From NCBI GenBank assembly GCA_031308135.1, contig JAHLJT010009436.1, forward strand, positions 124,051,366 to 124,115,365: 64,000 nt of DNA, in the 5' to 3' direction. Positions 49,551 to 60,397 of this stretch are shown piece by piece; positions within the stretch are counted from its first letter, which is position 1, and each line of letters starts with the position of its first letter. The DNA comes from Acheta domesticus (taxonomy: Eukaryota; Arthropoda; Insecta; Orthoptera; Gryllidae). A program made the translations under genes and the position numbers. The notes below the pieces were generated by a model. The model was given only the letters and a program-made list of their open reading frames with translations, was not told the origin of the DNA and did not search any database.

Positions 49551-49765
49551 TGGCTCTCCTCTGCCTTTGCGTCTGCATTTGTCTCTCCTCTGCTCTGCCT
49601 CTCTTCTGCCTCTGCTTTTCCTCTGCTTCTGCCTCTGCATTTATCTCTCCTCTGCCTCTTCTCTGCTTCTGCATCTATTCTGCCTCTGCCTTTGCCTTTG
49701 GGTCTGCATTTGTCTCTCCTCTCCTTCTGCACCTGCCTCTGCCACTACCACTTCCACTTCCACTA
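49551..49765. repeat. Polypyrimidine minisatellite based on CTCTGC hexamers
   Basis: About 215 bp of nearly uninterrupted pyrimidine-rich plus strand built from diverged CTCTGC units. A higher-order phrase of the type CTCTGCCTTTGCGTCTGCAT appears at about 49558, 49638 and 49690. It opens long frames on both strands (Gln/Arg/Lys/Glu-rich on minus, Ser/Leu/Cys-rich on plus) that reflect the repeat, not a gene. A tract like this can form triplex DNA. Confidence 0.85.
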
Positions 49766-50384
49766 CCGCTATCTCCACTAAAGCCTCCGAATCCTCTTCG
49801 GCTTCTGTCACCACTTACAACTGACGCCGCCTCACATCAGCGTTACATCAGGCTCTATTGGGGTGGCGACGACGATGCTCACGGCGTGAGTGAGACCCGA
49901 AAGAAAAGGTACGGGGTTGGCTCTGGGTGGTGGTTTGATATGTAGGATGCAGATTCGAGGAGACGATGTAAAACCAATTAAATGTGCTTCTGATGAATAG
50001 GCAATTTCTCCTCAGGGGTGTATAAATCAGATTTAAGACGATACAGTTAGCTTTGTCGATAATAATCGCCTACTATCGTCGATTATAATCGCATGTGCGC
50101 CTCACATGATACTATAGCTCGTAGGTCGGAAACGCTGTGTTATACATCCTTAACCCCTTTTTCGGACTTCCTTGTATTTTTGTCAAATGCATTTCTTATG
50201 CCACAATTTACAAAAACGAATATTTTGTGACTCCTGTTACATTTTCTACACTTTTTAATCTTATGAATTTCTGGACTCGAGATGCGTTTCAACTTATATT
50301 CCTGCTTAACTTTTCTGGAAGTCTAATGGAAAGTTCTAAGTAGCATACAATTCCGTGTTCTCGTCATCCTGCTTCTTGCTAGAA
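49766..50384. other. Mixed noncoding stretch
   Basis: No gene is supported. Near-repeats TCGATAATAATCGC and TCGATTATAATCGC at about 50057-50093 form a small imperfect palindrome. Confidence 0.5.
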
Positions 50385-50530
50385 GATTGACAAAAATCTT
50401 TCAAAAGCAAATGTGATAAACGTTCAGAATCTCAAGTTGTATGTTAAATTAAATACTGTTAGATGCTGAATGAAATTTAATCGCAAGGATCTTATGTCTT
50501 TATTATTAAACACTTACTAATATTACTAAT
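50385..50530 (+). repeat. Unclassified dispersed repeat, copy 2
   Basis: Diverged copy of 44372-44518 in the same orientation. It is preceded by GCTTCTTGCTAGAAGATTGA, which loosely matches the sequence before copy 1. Confidence 0.65.
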
Positions 50531-51559
50531 ACTTGATACAGTAACTAATAATTGATACAGTAACGGGTCTTTATGGTTTAACGTACAATTTAGGGCAGGG
50601 CCGTCCGAAATTGTTTTTCAGTGTGAAACTACTTTCATTTCTGTAATAATGATTTAGATCACATCGACAAATACAATAATGATTTAGAAAGTGCAAAATA
50701 TTGCCACGGGCCCAACCACTAAAAATGTGTTTCTACGAACCCATTTACTCCATTAAGCATTTTCATAAACCAGGGTACAGGAGTTCATGAGAAATGTTCG
50801 ACCTTAGCTCTCTTTAAAAAACTTTTGGTAGAGACAATGCCACGAAGATATTTGTGACTAGAATGAACGGTCTGCCTTATTCGACTTCATGCATAAGCTC
50901 CTTCTCACAAGTGTAGCGAAGGCAGTCGATTGAAATGCTGTGTTACTGTTAGTACACTCTTTTGATTTGGTAAGTAAACATTTGCGAAAATAGAATTAAA
51001 TTTTAAATAACTGAAAATGGGAAAAACTGTCGCAGTTTACAAAAGAAATCTGAAGGTTTTCCCCATGGTTGTTGAATTAAAATAAATTTGTGTTTACTGA
51101 ATTACCAGTTCTACATTTTGTATGTAATTTCGTTTAGATTTTACTAGACGATAGAAGCATATATGCTTATATGATATTTAAACTAGTGGTGCTACAGAAT
51201 ACCACAGACTTTCCCGAAATAGTTTTCTATTTCCTTTGGTCTCGGCTAGCTATTGGGACTTGCCACATACTCTTGCCAGCTGCCGTCTATCGCCGCCCAT
51301 AGAACATTTTTTGACCTTATATTAATTTTTCGGTTTCCTAATAATAGAACGAAAATATTATTTAAGAATGTTAAAGAACAGAAAAACATTGTTCTAAATA
51401 GCAATTTTCTTTCGAAAATCTTGTGCCGTTTTAAAAAAAGTTTTCGAAAAACTTTTTTGGAGTCATTCGAAGCACTATTTATAAAAAGCATTATTTTTAA
51501 AAGCATTATTTTTAAAAATTAATTTGTGTAATTTTTGAAAACACGAAAAATTACCCCAA
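50531..51559. other. AT-rich noncoding stretch
   Basis: No gene is supported. GCATTATTTTTAAAA is repeated in tandem at 51489-51520. Confidence 0.55.
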
Positions 51560-52345
51560 AATGAACTTTGTCATATTAAAGAGTGTAATTAGCACTATCC
51601 TTTCGAAAAGTTTGAAGAAAAATTTGGAGCTATTTATAAGAAAATGGCATTTGAGCGTTTCTGAAAAGGCGGAATTTTGAGGTAGTTGAGATATTGAGAA
51701 ACGTTGTGACATTATTTAAAGCATGTGAACTCGTAAATATAATAATATAAATAAATTACCGGTAATGCAAATATTACCGACGTGAGACACAAGTCAAAAA
51801 ATTACATTTTTGTATTTTTTTAAAAAAACAAAGGAATAGAACAATATGGCGTTTATGTCATCTCATAGAGTACATGTAGTCCTATCCCTACCACAAGTTT
51901 AAAGAAAAATCTCATTCAAGTACATTTAGCACTATTCCTACCAAAAGTTCAAAGAAAAAATTTGGAGCCATTTTTGAGGAAATCTTGTTTTGGTAATTTT
52001 TTAAAATAACATATTTTCCACGCAATTTTGCACGAAAACTATTAACATTTTCAAAAAATTTACAGGACCTTAAAAAAGAACTCACTATGAAGAACAAATT
52101 TTATTCGATGGAAAAGTCTGTCTGCAATTTTGTAGTTAGAGGAAGACGCCGAATAAAATTCAAACTTTTACAATTTTCGAAAATTCATATTCAACCGTGA
52201 AAATCGGGACTATTCCACCTTTATAAGTGTATTTTACTCTATTCTTACAAGAAATTTGAAGAAAAAATTTGGTGCTGTTTTTGAGAAAATTTTGAAAATG
52301 TCCAGAGAGCTCCATGTAAAGTAGCCCCAAAAATTAATGATTTTT
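51560..52345 (+). repeat. AT-rich modular repeat family, copy 2 (plus orientation)
   Basis: Three diverged modules about 305-335 bp apart, each with a 28-bp lead of the type GTACATTTAGCACTATTCCT (about 51580, 51915, 52225). A following AAGAAAAATTTGGAGC-type block lies at about 51622, 51959 and 52265. One extra lead block occurs at about 51870. The family is shared, in opposite orientation, with 36640-37400. Noncoding. Confidence 0.65.
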
Positions 52346-52447
52346 TCAAAATCTCAGAGCTTTGACTCAGGCCAGATGGACAGGGGTTTCTTCAATTTGG
52401 AAAAAATTGTACGCATAGTTTAGGCGCTAGTGTTGTTCACATACACT

Positions 52448-52476
52448 GGACGGACAGACGAACGGACGGACGGACG
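52448..52476. repeat. (GGAC)n microsatellite
   Basis: Seven imperfect GGAC units (some read GAAC or AGAC), directly downstream of the modular repeat and possibly part of its terminus. Confidence 0.85.
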
Positions 52477-54825
52477 TTTTGCTTTCAATTGGTTTTTCGG
52501 TTTCAAGGACTTCCAAACAGGGATTCTGCCAACACCACAGGTTAGAGGGATTTTGTTTCTAAATTTAGCAACTGGTTTTATGCACTTTTTATCAGGGTCC
52601 GTAAATGAATTTTCTGCCGAAAATTCCCTTTTTTTCGTGCAGCATTATACAACTTACCCTTTATACGTAGTATATTACAATTACGTAGTATATTACTCCG
52701 TATTTACGTAGGTATACGGGAAAGTAAAAGTGGTGAAAAATGTGAAAAATATGTGTTATATCATGACTTTACTAGCATCTTTATGTAAAAATGAATATTA
52801 TCTCTGTAATTTGCAAATTTTTCGCCCTTTGAGACATGAAAGTTTCCTTTCAATGCGCCATCATTTTACATTGTTTATTCTGCTGTCGGCTTTCGTGTCC
52901 TCTATTGTATACAAGCGGCAATTTCGTGCATTAACATAATATCAAAAACTCTTTCGATTACATGACTAATAATCCGTTTTTATAACGAAGTATCTTCGTA
53001 GAAAACTGATCTTCTCTCTTGCGATATCAAATGAAATTTCTTGTGTGGATTCCATGCTGTGATTTATATTAGCTTTACATTATTGATAAATAAAATTTGA
53101 AAACATATAATCTATCATCTGAATTGATTATATTCTCTCGTAAAATGATGTAACATTTTTGCTTCCTTTCTTTCAGGAATATTCGTAAATTTGTATACTT
53201 CACGGTCTTTTCATTCGTGTAAAATGGTAGTCTTACATTTTTTAAATTCTTGTAATCTTTGTTTACGTTCGTTTAAATCTCAAATCTCAAAAACATCTTA
53301 TAATCGTTCAAGTCTCTGTTTACAGACATCATCTAGGAATCTCTTATCTCTGATCTTCTTTGCGATTAAATGGACTTCATCCAATCAAGGAATACGAGAA
53401 GATCGCATTACAGGCATTCGAGATATGCAGTTAAGTCACAAGAGAAAAGCTCCGATATAATCCACAAACCTAAATGTTGCCTTTAACTTTCTTTATTGAT
53501 TCAAATTATAACGGTCCGAATACAAACGTAGTTTTGATGGACACAAAGCTTTTAATACTTTCCGTTACTCGATCACATGTTTTTTGTATGCGGCGAGTTG
53601 TTACAATGATCCTCTACCTAATAGATTTTACATGAAACTTGTTGCACTCGCTTGGGCGGAAGAAATCAGAGGAAACCCTTGCTGTACGAGGTGAATAAAG
53701 CCACATTGAGAAGCTGGCAATAGGCGTGTAGCAATAAAGTTGTGAGCAAAGGCGGTCTGCGGTTTCCCGCTTACGAAGAAATACGCTGCATTGCCGCATA
53801 GTGCTGCATTGCTGCGCCGTCTCGGAAATCAGACAGGTCCCGATAAGTTGTGCTAGTTCCGTGTACCTTTCACAGTTGCATAATTGGTAGCTATACTGAT
53901 TATGAACTATGATTTCAGGAAACATTGGATTCAATGAAAGAATTTTAACTATTATTATATCGAGAACGCCTCTATTCCGAAATCACAGAATTCTGCGAAA
54001 TAATAATTGCAACCAGTCATAATATATAGAGGCAGCTAAAAGTTGATTCATAGCGTACGCTCTAATGTTTTCTTCATAATTATATTTTCACTCTTTTGTC
54101 AAGAATCGTTTCATTAGTTTCCGGTCCTCTTTACGAATCTTAGATTGTTACTGTAGACTATGAGTAACGCCATTGTCTACTTATTGGAAAAAAACTTTAG
54201 TTAAGTTAAAATTTAAGAATAATATAATAAGACACTATTTGCGCGCTTTAATATTTAGTAAAATGTAATTCATGTGCTCTTTCAGTTGTTTTTTAAGTAT
54301 ATAATTAGAAGATTTCATAACAATAAGTTTAAAATGCATCATCCCTTGTTATTTGGACAAGGATAGTTGACGATTTTGAATCATTTATTAGTCCCCATCG
54401 ACATAAAATCTTGGAAATTCAACTGCCGATTAGGGAATAACCTCACGAGAATTCTGATTTACACCAAAAAATGTAGAATTTTGGGAATTATAAATTAAAG
54501 TACTATGAAGAATTCACCAGGCGTGCATGCAACCTGCGACATATCATCATCCTTTGTAACTAGAAAACTGCGAGATCTAGGCTCTTAAAATCGAGTTTTG
54601 GGGATTCCGAAGAGGCGCGAGTGAAGTACCTTGCAATTATATCTTCCATATCGTACAACCAGGAGAAAGGTAACATTTATGGGTGGTTCACCTTACAAAT
54701 ACGTTACGTTTGTTGATCTTTCACTGTGAAATCTCATCTTCAAAATGCAGCTCTCGCGTAGAAGCAGTTAATCTTACTTCTCTCCGGAAGACGATTCGAA
54801 ACAAAAAAGTAGTTAGCATTAGTAA
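52477..54825. other. AT-rich noncoding stretch
   Basis: No gene is supported. A 106-codon minus-strand frame at 53614-53934 lies in a less AT-rich patch and has protein-like composition. It has no recognised domain or visible splice context. Confidence 0.5.
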
Positions 54826-55135
54826 TGAGCGCCGGGCTGTCGCGAAGGCGAAGCCTGCAGTACTTGTTTCGCTTCCTCGACGATCGCCTATTCAAATGTC
54901 AAGCGAAAGGTTACGAGAAGCAGCGTCCGTTTGTGCGCAATGAAAGACGCCGGCAACGCGGGAGAGAGCGGGAGGGCGCGGGGGCGGTTGCGCCGCTCTC
55001 GTCAACTGTCGCCTGCAACTGCCCGCCCCGCGGCGCGCGTGGCACTGCTCGCTGCTTTCTTTTGCGCCGCGAGAGGCCAACTCGTCTCCGACGAGCTGGC
55101 TGCAGGCAGTCGGAAGGCGCGACGCTAAGAAAAGG
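54826..55135. other. CpG-rich island
   Basis: A CpG-rich block (cgggagagagcgggagggcg, gcccgccccgcggcgcgcg) with several overlapping Arg/Ala-rich frames. No domain. Confidence 0.55.
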
Positions 55136-56815
55136 GTAGTAGGTATTATGCACTCTTTTAGAATTATGTAGAAGTTGGCGGTTTCGTAAATATTGTTCTA
55201 ACAGTTATGCACATATTTCAGGAAACATTAAACATGTCTAAATTCCAACTATAAATGTTGAATAGCTTAACTGAATAAAAAAGTTATTCATATTTTTGTA
55301 TTCAATTCCAAGGCCATCTCCTTGGGCTGTATGTCACTTCTTCACTGCAGGGGAAAATAGTAATTTCATTATCCATTGTTGGTTTCAGATCTTGAAAAAA
55401 TGTATTGTTTCGTAGGATTGTAGATAACATTTCTGAATATTTGTGTAGAAAGTGAATTAAAGGAATTTTAATCACTTTAAATTGAAATCCTTCAACGCCA
55501 GTTCCGTTGCTACGAGAACAGCACCTTTCCTAATTAAGTATTTCAAAATAATCTTGTGCTTTTGATAATCAGTTAACCTAGCCCCTCTTTCAGAATAAGA
55601 AAATATATGTACCATGGAAATGCAGGGAATAATTAAGAATTTTAAATAACATTTAGTTGTTTATACCTGTCAGTAAATAATACTCCATTCCCCGAATACG
55701 CGGAATGGAAAGCCATAAAGTATAGAACCCATAACTTTGAGGTCTTACGTAAATCTTGAAACTCAATATTTTGATACAAGATGTTTCTATAAATGAAACA
55801 ATGAAATTAATTCCCATCAGAGTGAATTATAACACGCAATTTTTAGCATTATCATTTCCATTCTTCCCAGTTGTGTTCCGTTGCTTACCCAAAATTTGTT
55901 GTACACGCCACAACCTGATTTCGGTCAGTAACAGAAAATAACGTGGTTTTACAGCAACTTCAGCTATTAAAAATCATAAGGAAATAATATTCATAATTTT
56001 TATCATGTTTCGATTGACTAAAAGTGACATTTTTGCGATAAATGAAGTGTGCGCGATTAGGTAATATTGCGGCCGCCTAGATAAAGAGTATATTATAGTA
56101 ATAAATCAAGAAATCAAAATATCATCCATATTATCAGAGTTCAATGAACTTCCCTCGGTACAGGAGTTCTGTTGTTATAAGTAGAATGCCTGAGAGTATG
56201 AATATATCACTTTTGCTTTAAATAACGAGCCATTTCGGAATTTCTTGGAACAACGTAACACATTAGTGTTCTCTAGAAACTAGGACATTCATTATCTCCA
56301 TCTGAAATGCTCTTGATATTTCTTGCAACTATTTATTATGATTTATATTGCACTGAGGATATTATCGTGTACACGTTTTATATTACTTACTTTTCAATTA
56401 TATTCTGCAAAACAACTTGAAATGTTATGAGACTGTAACATACTAATGTCCATTATTTATGGTAACACTTCACATTATTTTTAATGTAAAAGTGATAACT
56501 GAGAATCTTATTACTGAAATTAAAATACATCAGATTCAAAAATATTCGCAAGTAGTATTATTTAGAGAACATTAAAAACTTTTGTTGAGTTATGAGTCGA
56601 AGAAAAATTCTTTTTTTTCCATCGCCATGAAAATAATTTCCATCTTGTGAAACGTATTATTAAATTAAAATTTGATAATAGTGTTGAATGATTAAATTGT
56701 TTGAAATTGTTCCTGAAAGAGGGTGTTCTATTTTTCACATAAGTTATTTTAACTCAACTCGGTTGATACAATACCGATACCTCTGTCGAAGAATTTCCGA
56801 CACTGGAACGGAATT
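55136..56815. other. AT-rich noncoding stretch
   Basis: No gene is supported. Confidence 0.6.
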
Positions 56816-57725
56816 CTTGTCGAGTGCGTTGGCAGGCGTCGCGCTTTGCCCTGGTAGAAGGGCGTGCTAACGCGCTGTCCGCTCCGACACGACATTCCAG
56901 GAAATTCTTTCAAGGCGTGCCGCATCCGTTCCCGAGACGAGTTGCTTCTCCCTGTCCGGGGTCCCCTTCCGTTTGCGCCGCCCCGCCCTCGTCCCCGTCC
57001 CCGTCCCGTTCGCCTACCCCGTCATGCCACGCTCTGCTCGTCTCCACTGACGCAATAGCACTCGACAGGCCTCCTCCATCGTCACCACCACCACTATTGT
57101 TGTGGCCTCAGTGGTCAGTGCCGCTCTCGCCATATTCCTCTTCAGCTAATACCGTTGATTGCTAAAGGAGAACCATTCTTTCTGCCATTCCGTCATTTAT
57201 TGGCGTAAGTGTCATACGCCACTGCAAGTAACTCCGTCGCCGCCAATACCACCCTCCTCCTCTTCGCTACAGAATATTGCTGCCGTCTCCTCCGTCGCTG
57301 CAGGCGCGTGACAGTATCGGTCGTAGCGAGTGCCGCCCGGAAGAACGTGGCGCTGCGGGGGCGGCGTGGGCGAGGACGGGGGCGGCCACTGCCCTGCGAT
57401 GCTCCCTCGGATACGGCGGTCGCCCGGAAATGGGATTCGGGTCCCGGGGGATAAGCCTCTTTGTGCGGCGCGCCCGCCACGAAACGCTCTCCGGCCCGCC
57501 CGTCCTCTGGGCGGCATCCCCACACTACTCGCTCTCCGCAGACTCTCTCCGTCTGCTCCCGCCCGCGGGCCCGCAGGCGCCGCTCCTACGGAGTGCGGGT
57601 GGGGCGGGGGTTTCCTAATTTACGGCTGTCTTGTTTTTGTTTGGCCGCTCGCCGAATTTAATTCAGCCGGCACGCTTGGAGGCGGCGTCCCCCGGCGCGC
57701 GCGCCATTGAAGGAGCTTGAAAACT
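56816..57725. other. Large CpG-rich domain (two merged islands)
   Basis: The longest GC-rich region in the window (about 900 bp), with a pyrimidine-rich first half (CCCCGTCC-type pentamers, 56965-57015) and a CpG-dense second half (57330-57690). Frames of 80-126 codons are open on both strands at once and have no domain. A donor-like CGCAG|GTACTG lies just beyond it at about 57766-57768. A promoter island or large 5' exon is plausible. Confidence 0.5.
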
Positions 57726-58244
57726 CCGCCAGTGTTCTCTTCTCTGTTAATCGGATTACGCGCAGGTACTGACCCTGCCAGCCAGTTGCAGGGCGACCTG
57801 GACGCGACGCTTGCGTGGAGAAGCGGAGACACAGCGGAGGCTGGGATGAAGCATCGTAAGGCTGGAGGTAGTCTGGATTTCAAGGGTAGCAAATGTTCTT
57901 AGGTAATAACAGCAAATGTGTTTTGATTGAAAAATTGGAACGAGATTAAGGAAGAAAATGGAAAACGGAAAGAACGGTGAAGACGGTAATCTGTTGATTG
58001 GTCAAGAGTATTGTAGAAAGCATGGGTCCGGTCGATGAAACGAGAAGGCAGATTCCAGAGACAACAAAGCTAAATGAATGCCCTGCCAGCGGCGTTGATG
58101 TACCACTCCTTTCCATTACAACATATGGAATTGCGACTGTACCGGTGAAAACAACGGTAAAAGATAGTGGTTGAGACGCTGTGTTGCTGCGCACTGCCGC
58201 AGTGAGAAGTTCCATACCACAACCTCTTGTAGTTTCATTTGCGT
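57726..58244. other. Mixed noncoding stretch
   Basis: No gene is supported. Confidence 0.5.
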
Positions 58245-58320
58245 GCGCGGGGGTGGCGCAGTGGTTTCCTACACCGCTGCACTTTCCATTACGAGTTCTC
58301 GTCTTAAATGAGAAACGCCT
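58245..58320 (+). mobile_element. tRNA-derived SINE head, degenerate
   Basis: GCGGGGGTGGCGCAGTGGTTT (from 58248) carries a good polymerase III A box, TGGCGCAGTGG at 58254-58264. About 30 bases on, GAGTTCTCGTC is a degenerate B box. The phrase matches the conserved head of tRNA-derived arthropod SINEs as I remember them. The tail and target duplications were not delimited. Confidence 0.4.
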
Positions 58321-58689
58321 GGCGCTGTAGACTCCTCTTTTGCATTTCTGGGAGTGCTGTTCTACAAATCAACTCCCTTGCTCTTGAAGTTCGTGTAAAA
58401 GCTCAAAGTAAGTGTCATTTTGTAAGTGTCATCCATTTAATTAAAGCAGAAACATTGTACGTATTTAATCGAGTCAGTTCGTATTACGTATCACTTCACC
58501 TGTCTTTGTCGACGTTCCTTTCTTTTCATCGTAGATGTGATCTACCGTTATCATATGTATTGTACAGTGTTACTCGTACAGGAAGAAATAAAAACATACG
58601 GCAGTTATTACAGCGATGGCATTGGATATCCCTTTAATATTCTGAATTTCTACGAAAGTACGAAAAACGTCTACGGCTAAACTTTCTCT

Positions 58690-59060
58690 CGACTGCTTCC
58701 GTTCGGTCGTTACGTTCACGGTCCCGGCACTTTCAACGCCCACATCCCCACTGCTACTAAGATCTGCTGCTCCCTGACCTTGGTGTTCACGAGTAGAGGG
58801 CGGATCAAGGCGTGGCGGGGAGCGAACCGAGGCTTCTGTCTGAGGTCCCGTGCCGGAGCCGGAAGCGATTCGCCTTTCCTTCCGGAGGCCCCGAGTAGCC
58901 CGGGCGGCGCGGCGCGGCGGGGGCGGAGACCTTGCGCGGCCGCCGGACACCGCTGCCAACGGACGCCCCACCCACGCCGCCCACGCCACCCACACTCCTT
59001 TACATTCTCTCTCTCACTCTGGCTTTCTCTGTCTCACTCCCTCTCTGCGCCCATTGACTT
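58690..59060. other. CpG-rich island with CT-rich flank
   Basis: A CpG-rich core (58780-58990) ending in a CCACGCC repeat and a CTCTCT pyrimidine tract (58998-59045). Low-complexity frames only. Confidence 0.5.
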
Positions 59061-59448
59061 CGAATTGATGTACATTTCTAGTCCATGTTTTTATTATAGT
59101 CGAACATTATTCATGGATCATTTGTGGCCTCTTCGCTATGAACATCATCACTTGATAATTTAATTGAAATAACATTTTTCCTTTTGTTTTCTATGCTTGC
59201 CGTTTTTACGGCAGCATAAATCTAGGCATGAATGTCTTTCTCCTACAATATTTTCTGCGTTTGCATTTAAATTTAAAAGAATTGTTATGGTCATACTAGC
59301 TGATGTGAAACCGGCGTTGTCTGGACCTTCATTTATTACTGGCTCTATTCGATCGGATGCCATTGAAGTCTATTCCTTCATCTCGGTTCGGCCAGTTCCC
59401 AAAAGTATTACTTCCTGACGATTTAGGATCAAAGAATTTTCTTAATTC
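59061..59448. other. AT-rich noncoding stretch
   Basis: No gene is supported. It ends with the 14-bp left target duplication AATTTTCTTAATTC (59435-59448). Confidence 0.6.
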
Positions 59449-59584
59449 TTATCAGTATTTAGGACTGTCTGTTTTTAGTAATATGAATATGAAGTAACAG
59501 TTCCAAGAGATTTTTTATAGACAGACCAACACTATAACTTTATTCAATAAATCACATAATTTCACAGTCGGATAATTATAAAAA

Positions 59585-59624
59585 CAGCAACGTTTCGGAG
59601 AACAGTTGTTTCTCCATCATCAGG
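59585..59624 (-). ncRNA. Hammerhead-ribozyme-like motif, left arm
   Basis: Mirror image of the right-arm motif, on the minus strand: CTGATGA at 59623-59617 and GAAA at 59596-59593. The two motifs are therefore read divergently, one on each strand of the fold-back. Confidence 0.4.
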
Positions 59625-59880
59625 CCATACAGTGATAAAATTAGATGATAACGATGTGAACAAGAACATAGTCCTATGATGATGTTCGTACATACAGTTT
59701 ATAGTCGTGAGCATAAGTAATGCTGTTCTTGTTCACATCGTTATCATCTAATTTTATCAATAACCATCTGTAAACGTCTTTTAACTACTTATGCTCACGA
59801 CTATAAACTGTATGTACGAACATCATCATAGGACTATGTTCTTGTTCACATCGTTATCATCTAATTTTATCACTGTATGG

Positions 59881-59920
59881 CCTGATGATGGAGAAACAAC
59901 TGTTCTCCGAAACGTTGCTG
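59881..59920 (+). ncRNA. Hammerhead-ribozyme-like motif, right arm
   Basis: CTGATGA (59882-59888), one T, then GGAGAA-ACAACTG-TTCTCC (a six-pair stem with a 7-nt loop), then GAAAC (59909-59913). This order is the conserved hammerhead core: CUGANGA, stem II, GAAA. Penelope-like elements are known to carry minimal hammerheads in their terminal repeats. The extra U before stem II and the lack of an obvious stem III and cleavage partner mean self-cleavage is unproven. Confidence 0.45.
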
Positions 59921-60161
59921 TTTTTATAATTATCCGACTGTGAAATTATGTGATTTATTGAATAAAGTTATAGTGTTGGTCTGTCTATAAAAAATCTCTT
60001 GGAACTGTTACTTCATATTCAATTTTCTTAATTCCTTAAAATTGGCAATTTTAACTTTAGACATGAGTCATTCTTTTCATAGTCAGTCTGCGATCTGCAA
60101 GAGGTCCTTGAAATTGGCTGAAAGTTTTTTGACCGATTCCCACATTATAAACAAGAAATTA

Positions 60162-60268
60162 ATTGATAAATTATGTTTGGGAGACCCAAAACTAAAAGCC
60201 TTTAAAGTATTAGCCATATTTTTAGTCATTCCTTTTTTGTGACAATTTAAAATCAATTTTTATTTTTA
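60162..60268 (+). repeat. Diverged inverted repeat, left member
   Basis: ATTGATAAATT(A/G)TGTTTGGGAGA, AAAACTAAAAGCCTTTAAA and GTCATTCCTTTTTTGTGA are shared with the reverse complement of 61782-61888, at roughly 85-90% identity by eye. The pair flanks the transposase-like pseudogene. Confidence 0.8.
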
Positions 60269-60397
60269 GATCCAGATAAATTAAGTGTGCGCTCCATCTA
60301 TAGGATGTGAATAGTATCACTACTACATGGCCGTCATCTAATCTCGTACATAATTTATTAGTGGATGAAAAATACACGGACGATATCAGTTTTGTAG

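Larger units (their letters stand above)
59449..60020. mobile_element. Penelope-like fold-back insertion
   Basis: A perfect inverted repeat, 59484-59719 against 59786-60021 (236 bp each, equal length, no mismatch seen by eye), with a 66-bp spacer. The insertion is bracketed by AATTTTCTTAATTC at 59435-59448 and 60021-60034, a 14-bp target duplication. On the left only, 35 bp (59449-59483) lie between the duplication and the arm. Penelope-like elements are known for terminal repeats in inverted or direct orientation, a short extra extension at one end and variable target duplications. The spacer holds a third copy of part of the arm (59724-59758 matches 59838-59872). No reverse transcriptase is present, so this would be a non-autonomous or 5'-truncated product. 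The identical arms suggest a recent insertion. Confidence 0.65.

Noticed and set aside
49197..49824. Frames of 124-147 codons on both strands (Gln/Arg-rich and Ser/Leu-rich)
   Set aside because: They are produced by the CTCTGC minisatellite and ACC triplet runs; composition is pure repeat and both strands are open.
33000..58995. Ala/Pro/Arg-rich ORFs over 100 codons in GC-rich islands (for example 32981-33436, 38831-39208, 45601-45957, 57330-57710)
   Set aside because: Several overlapping frames are open at once on both strands, as expected where AT-rich stop codons are rare. No domains or splice structure are supported, and frames in the duplicated islands are not preserved between copies.
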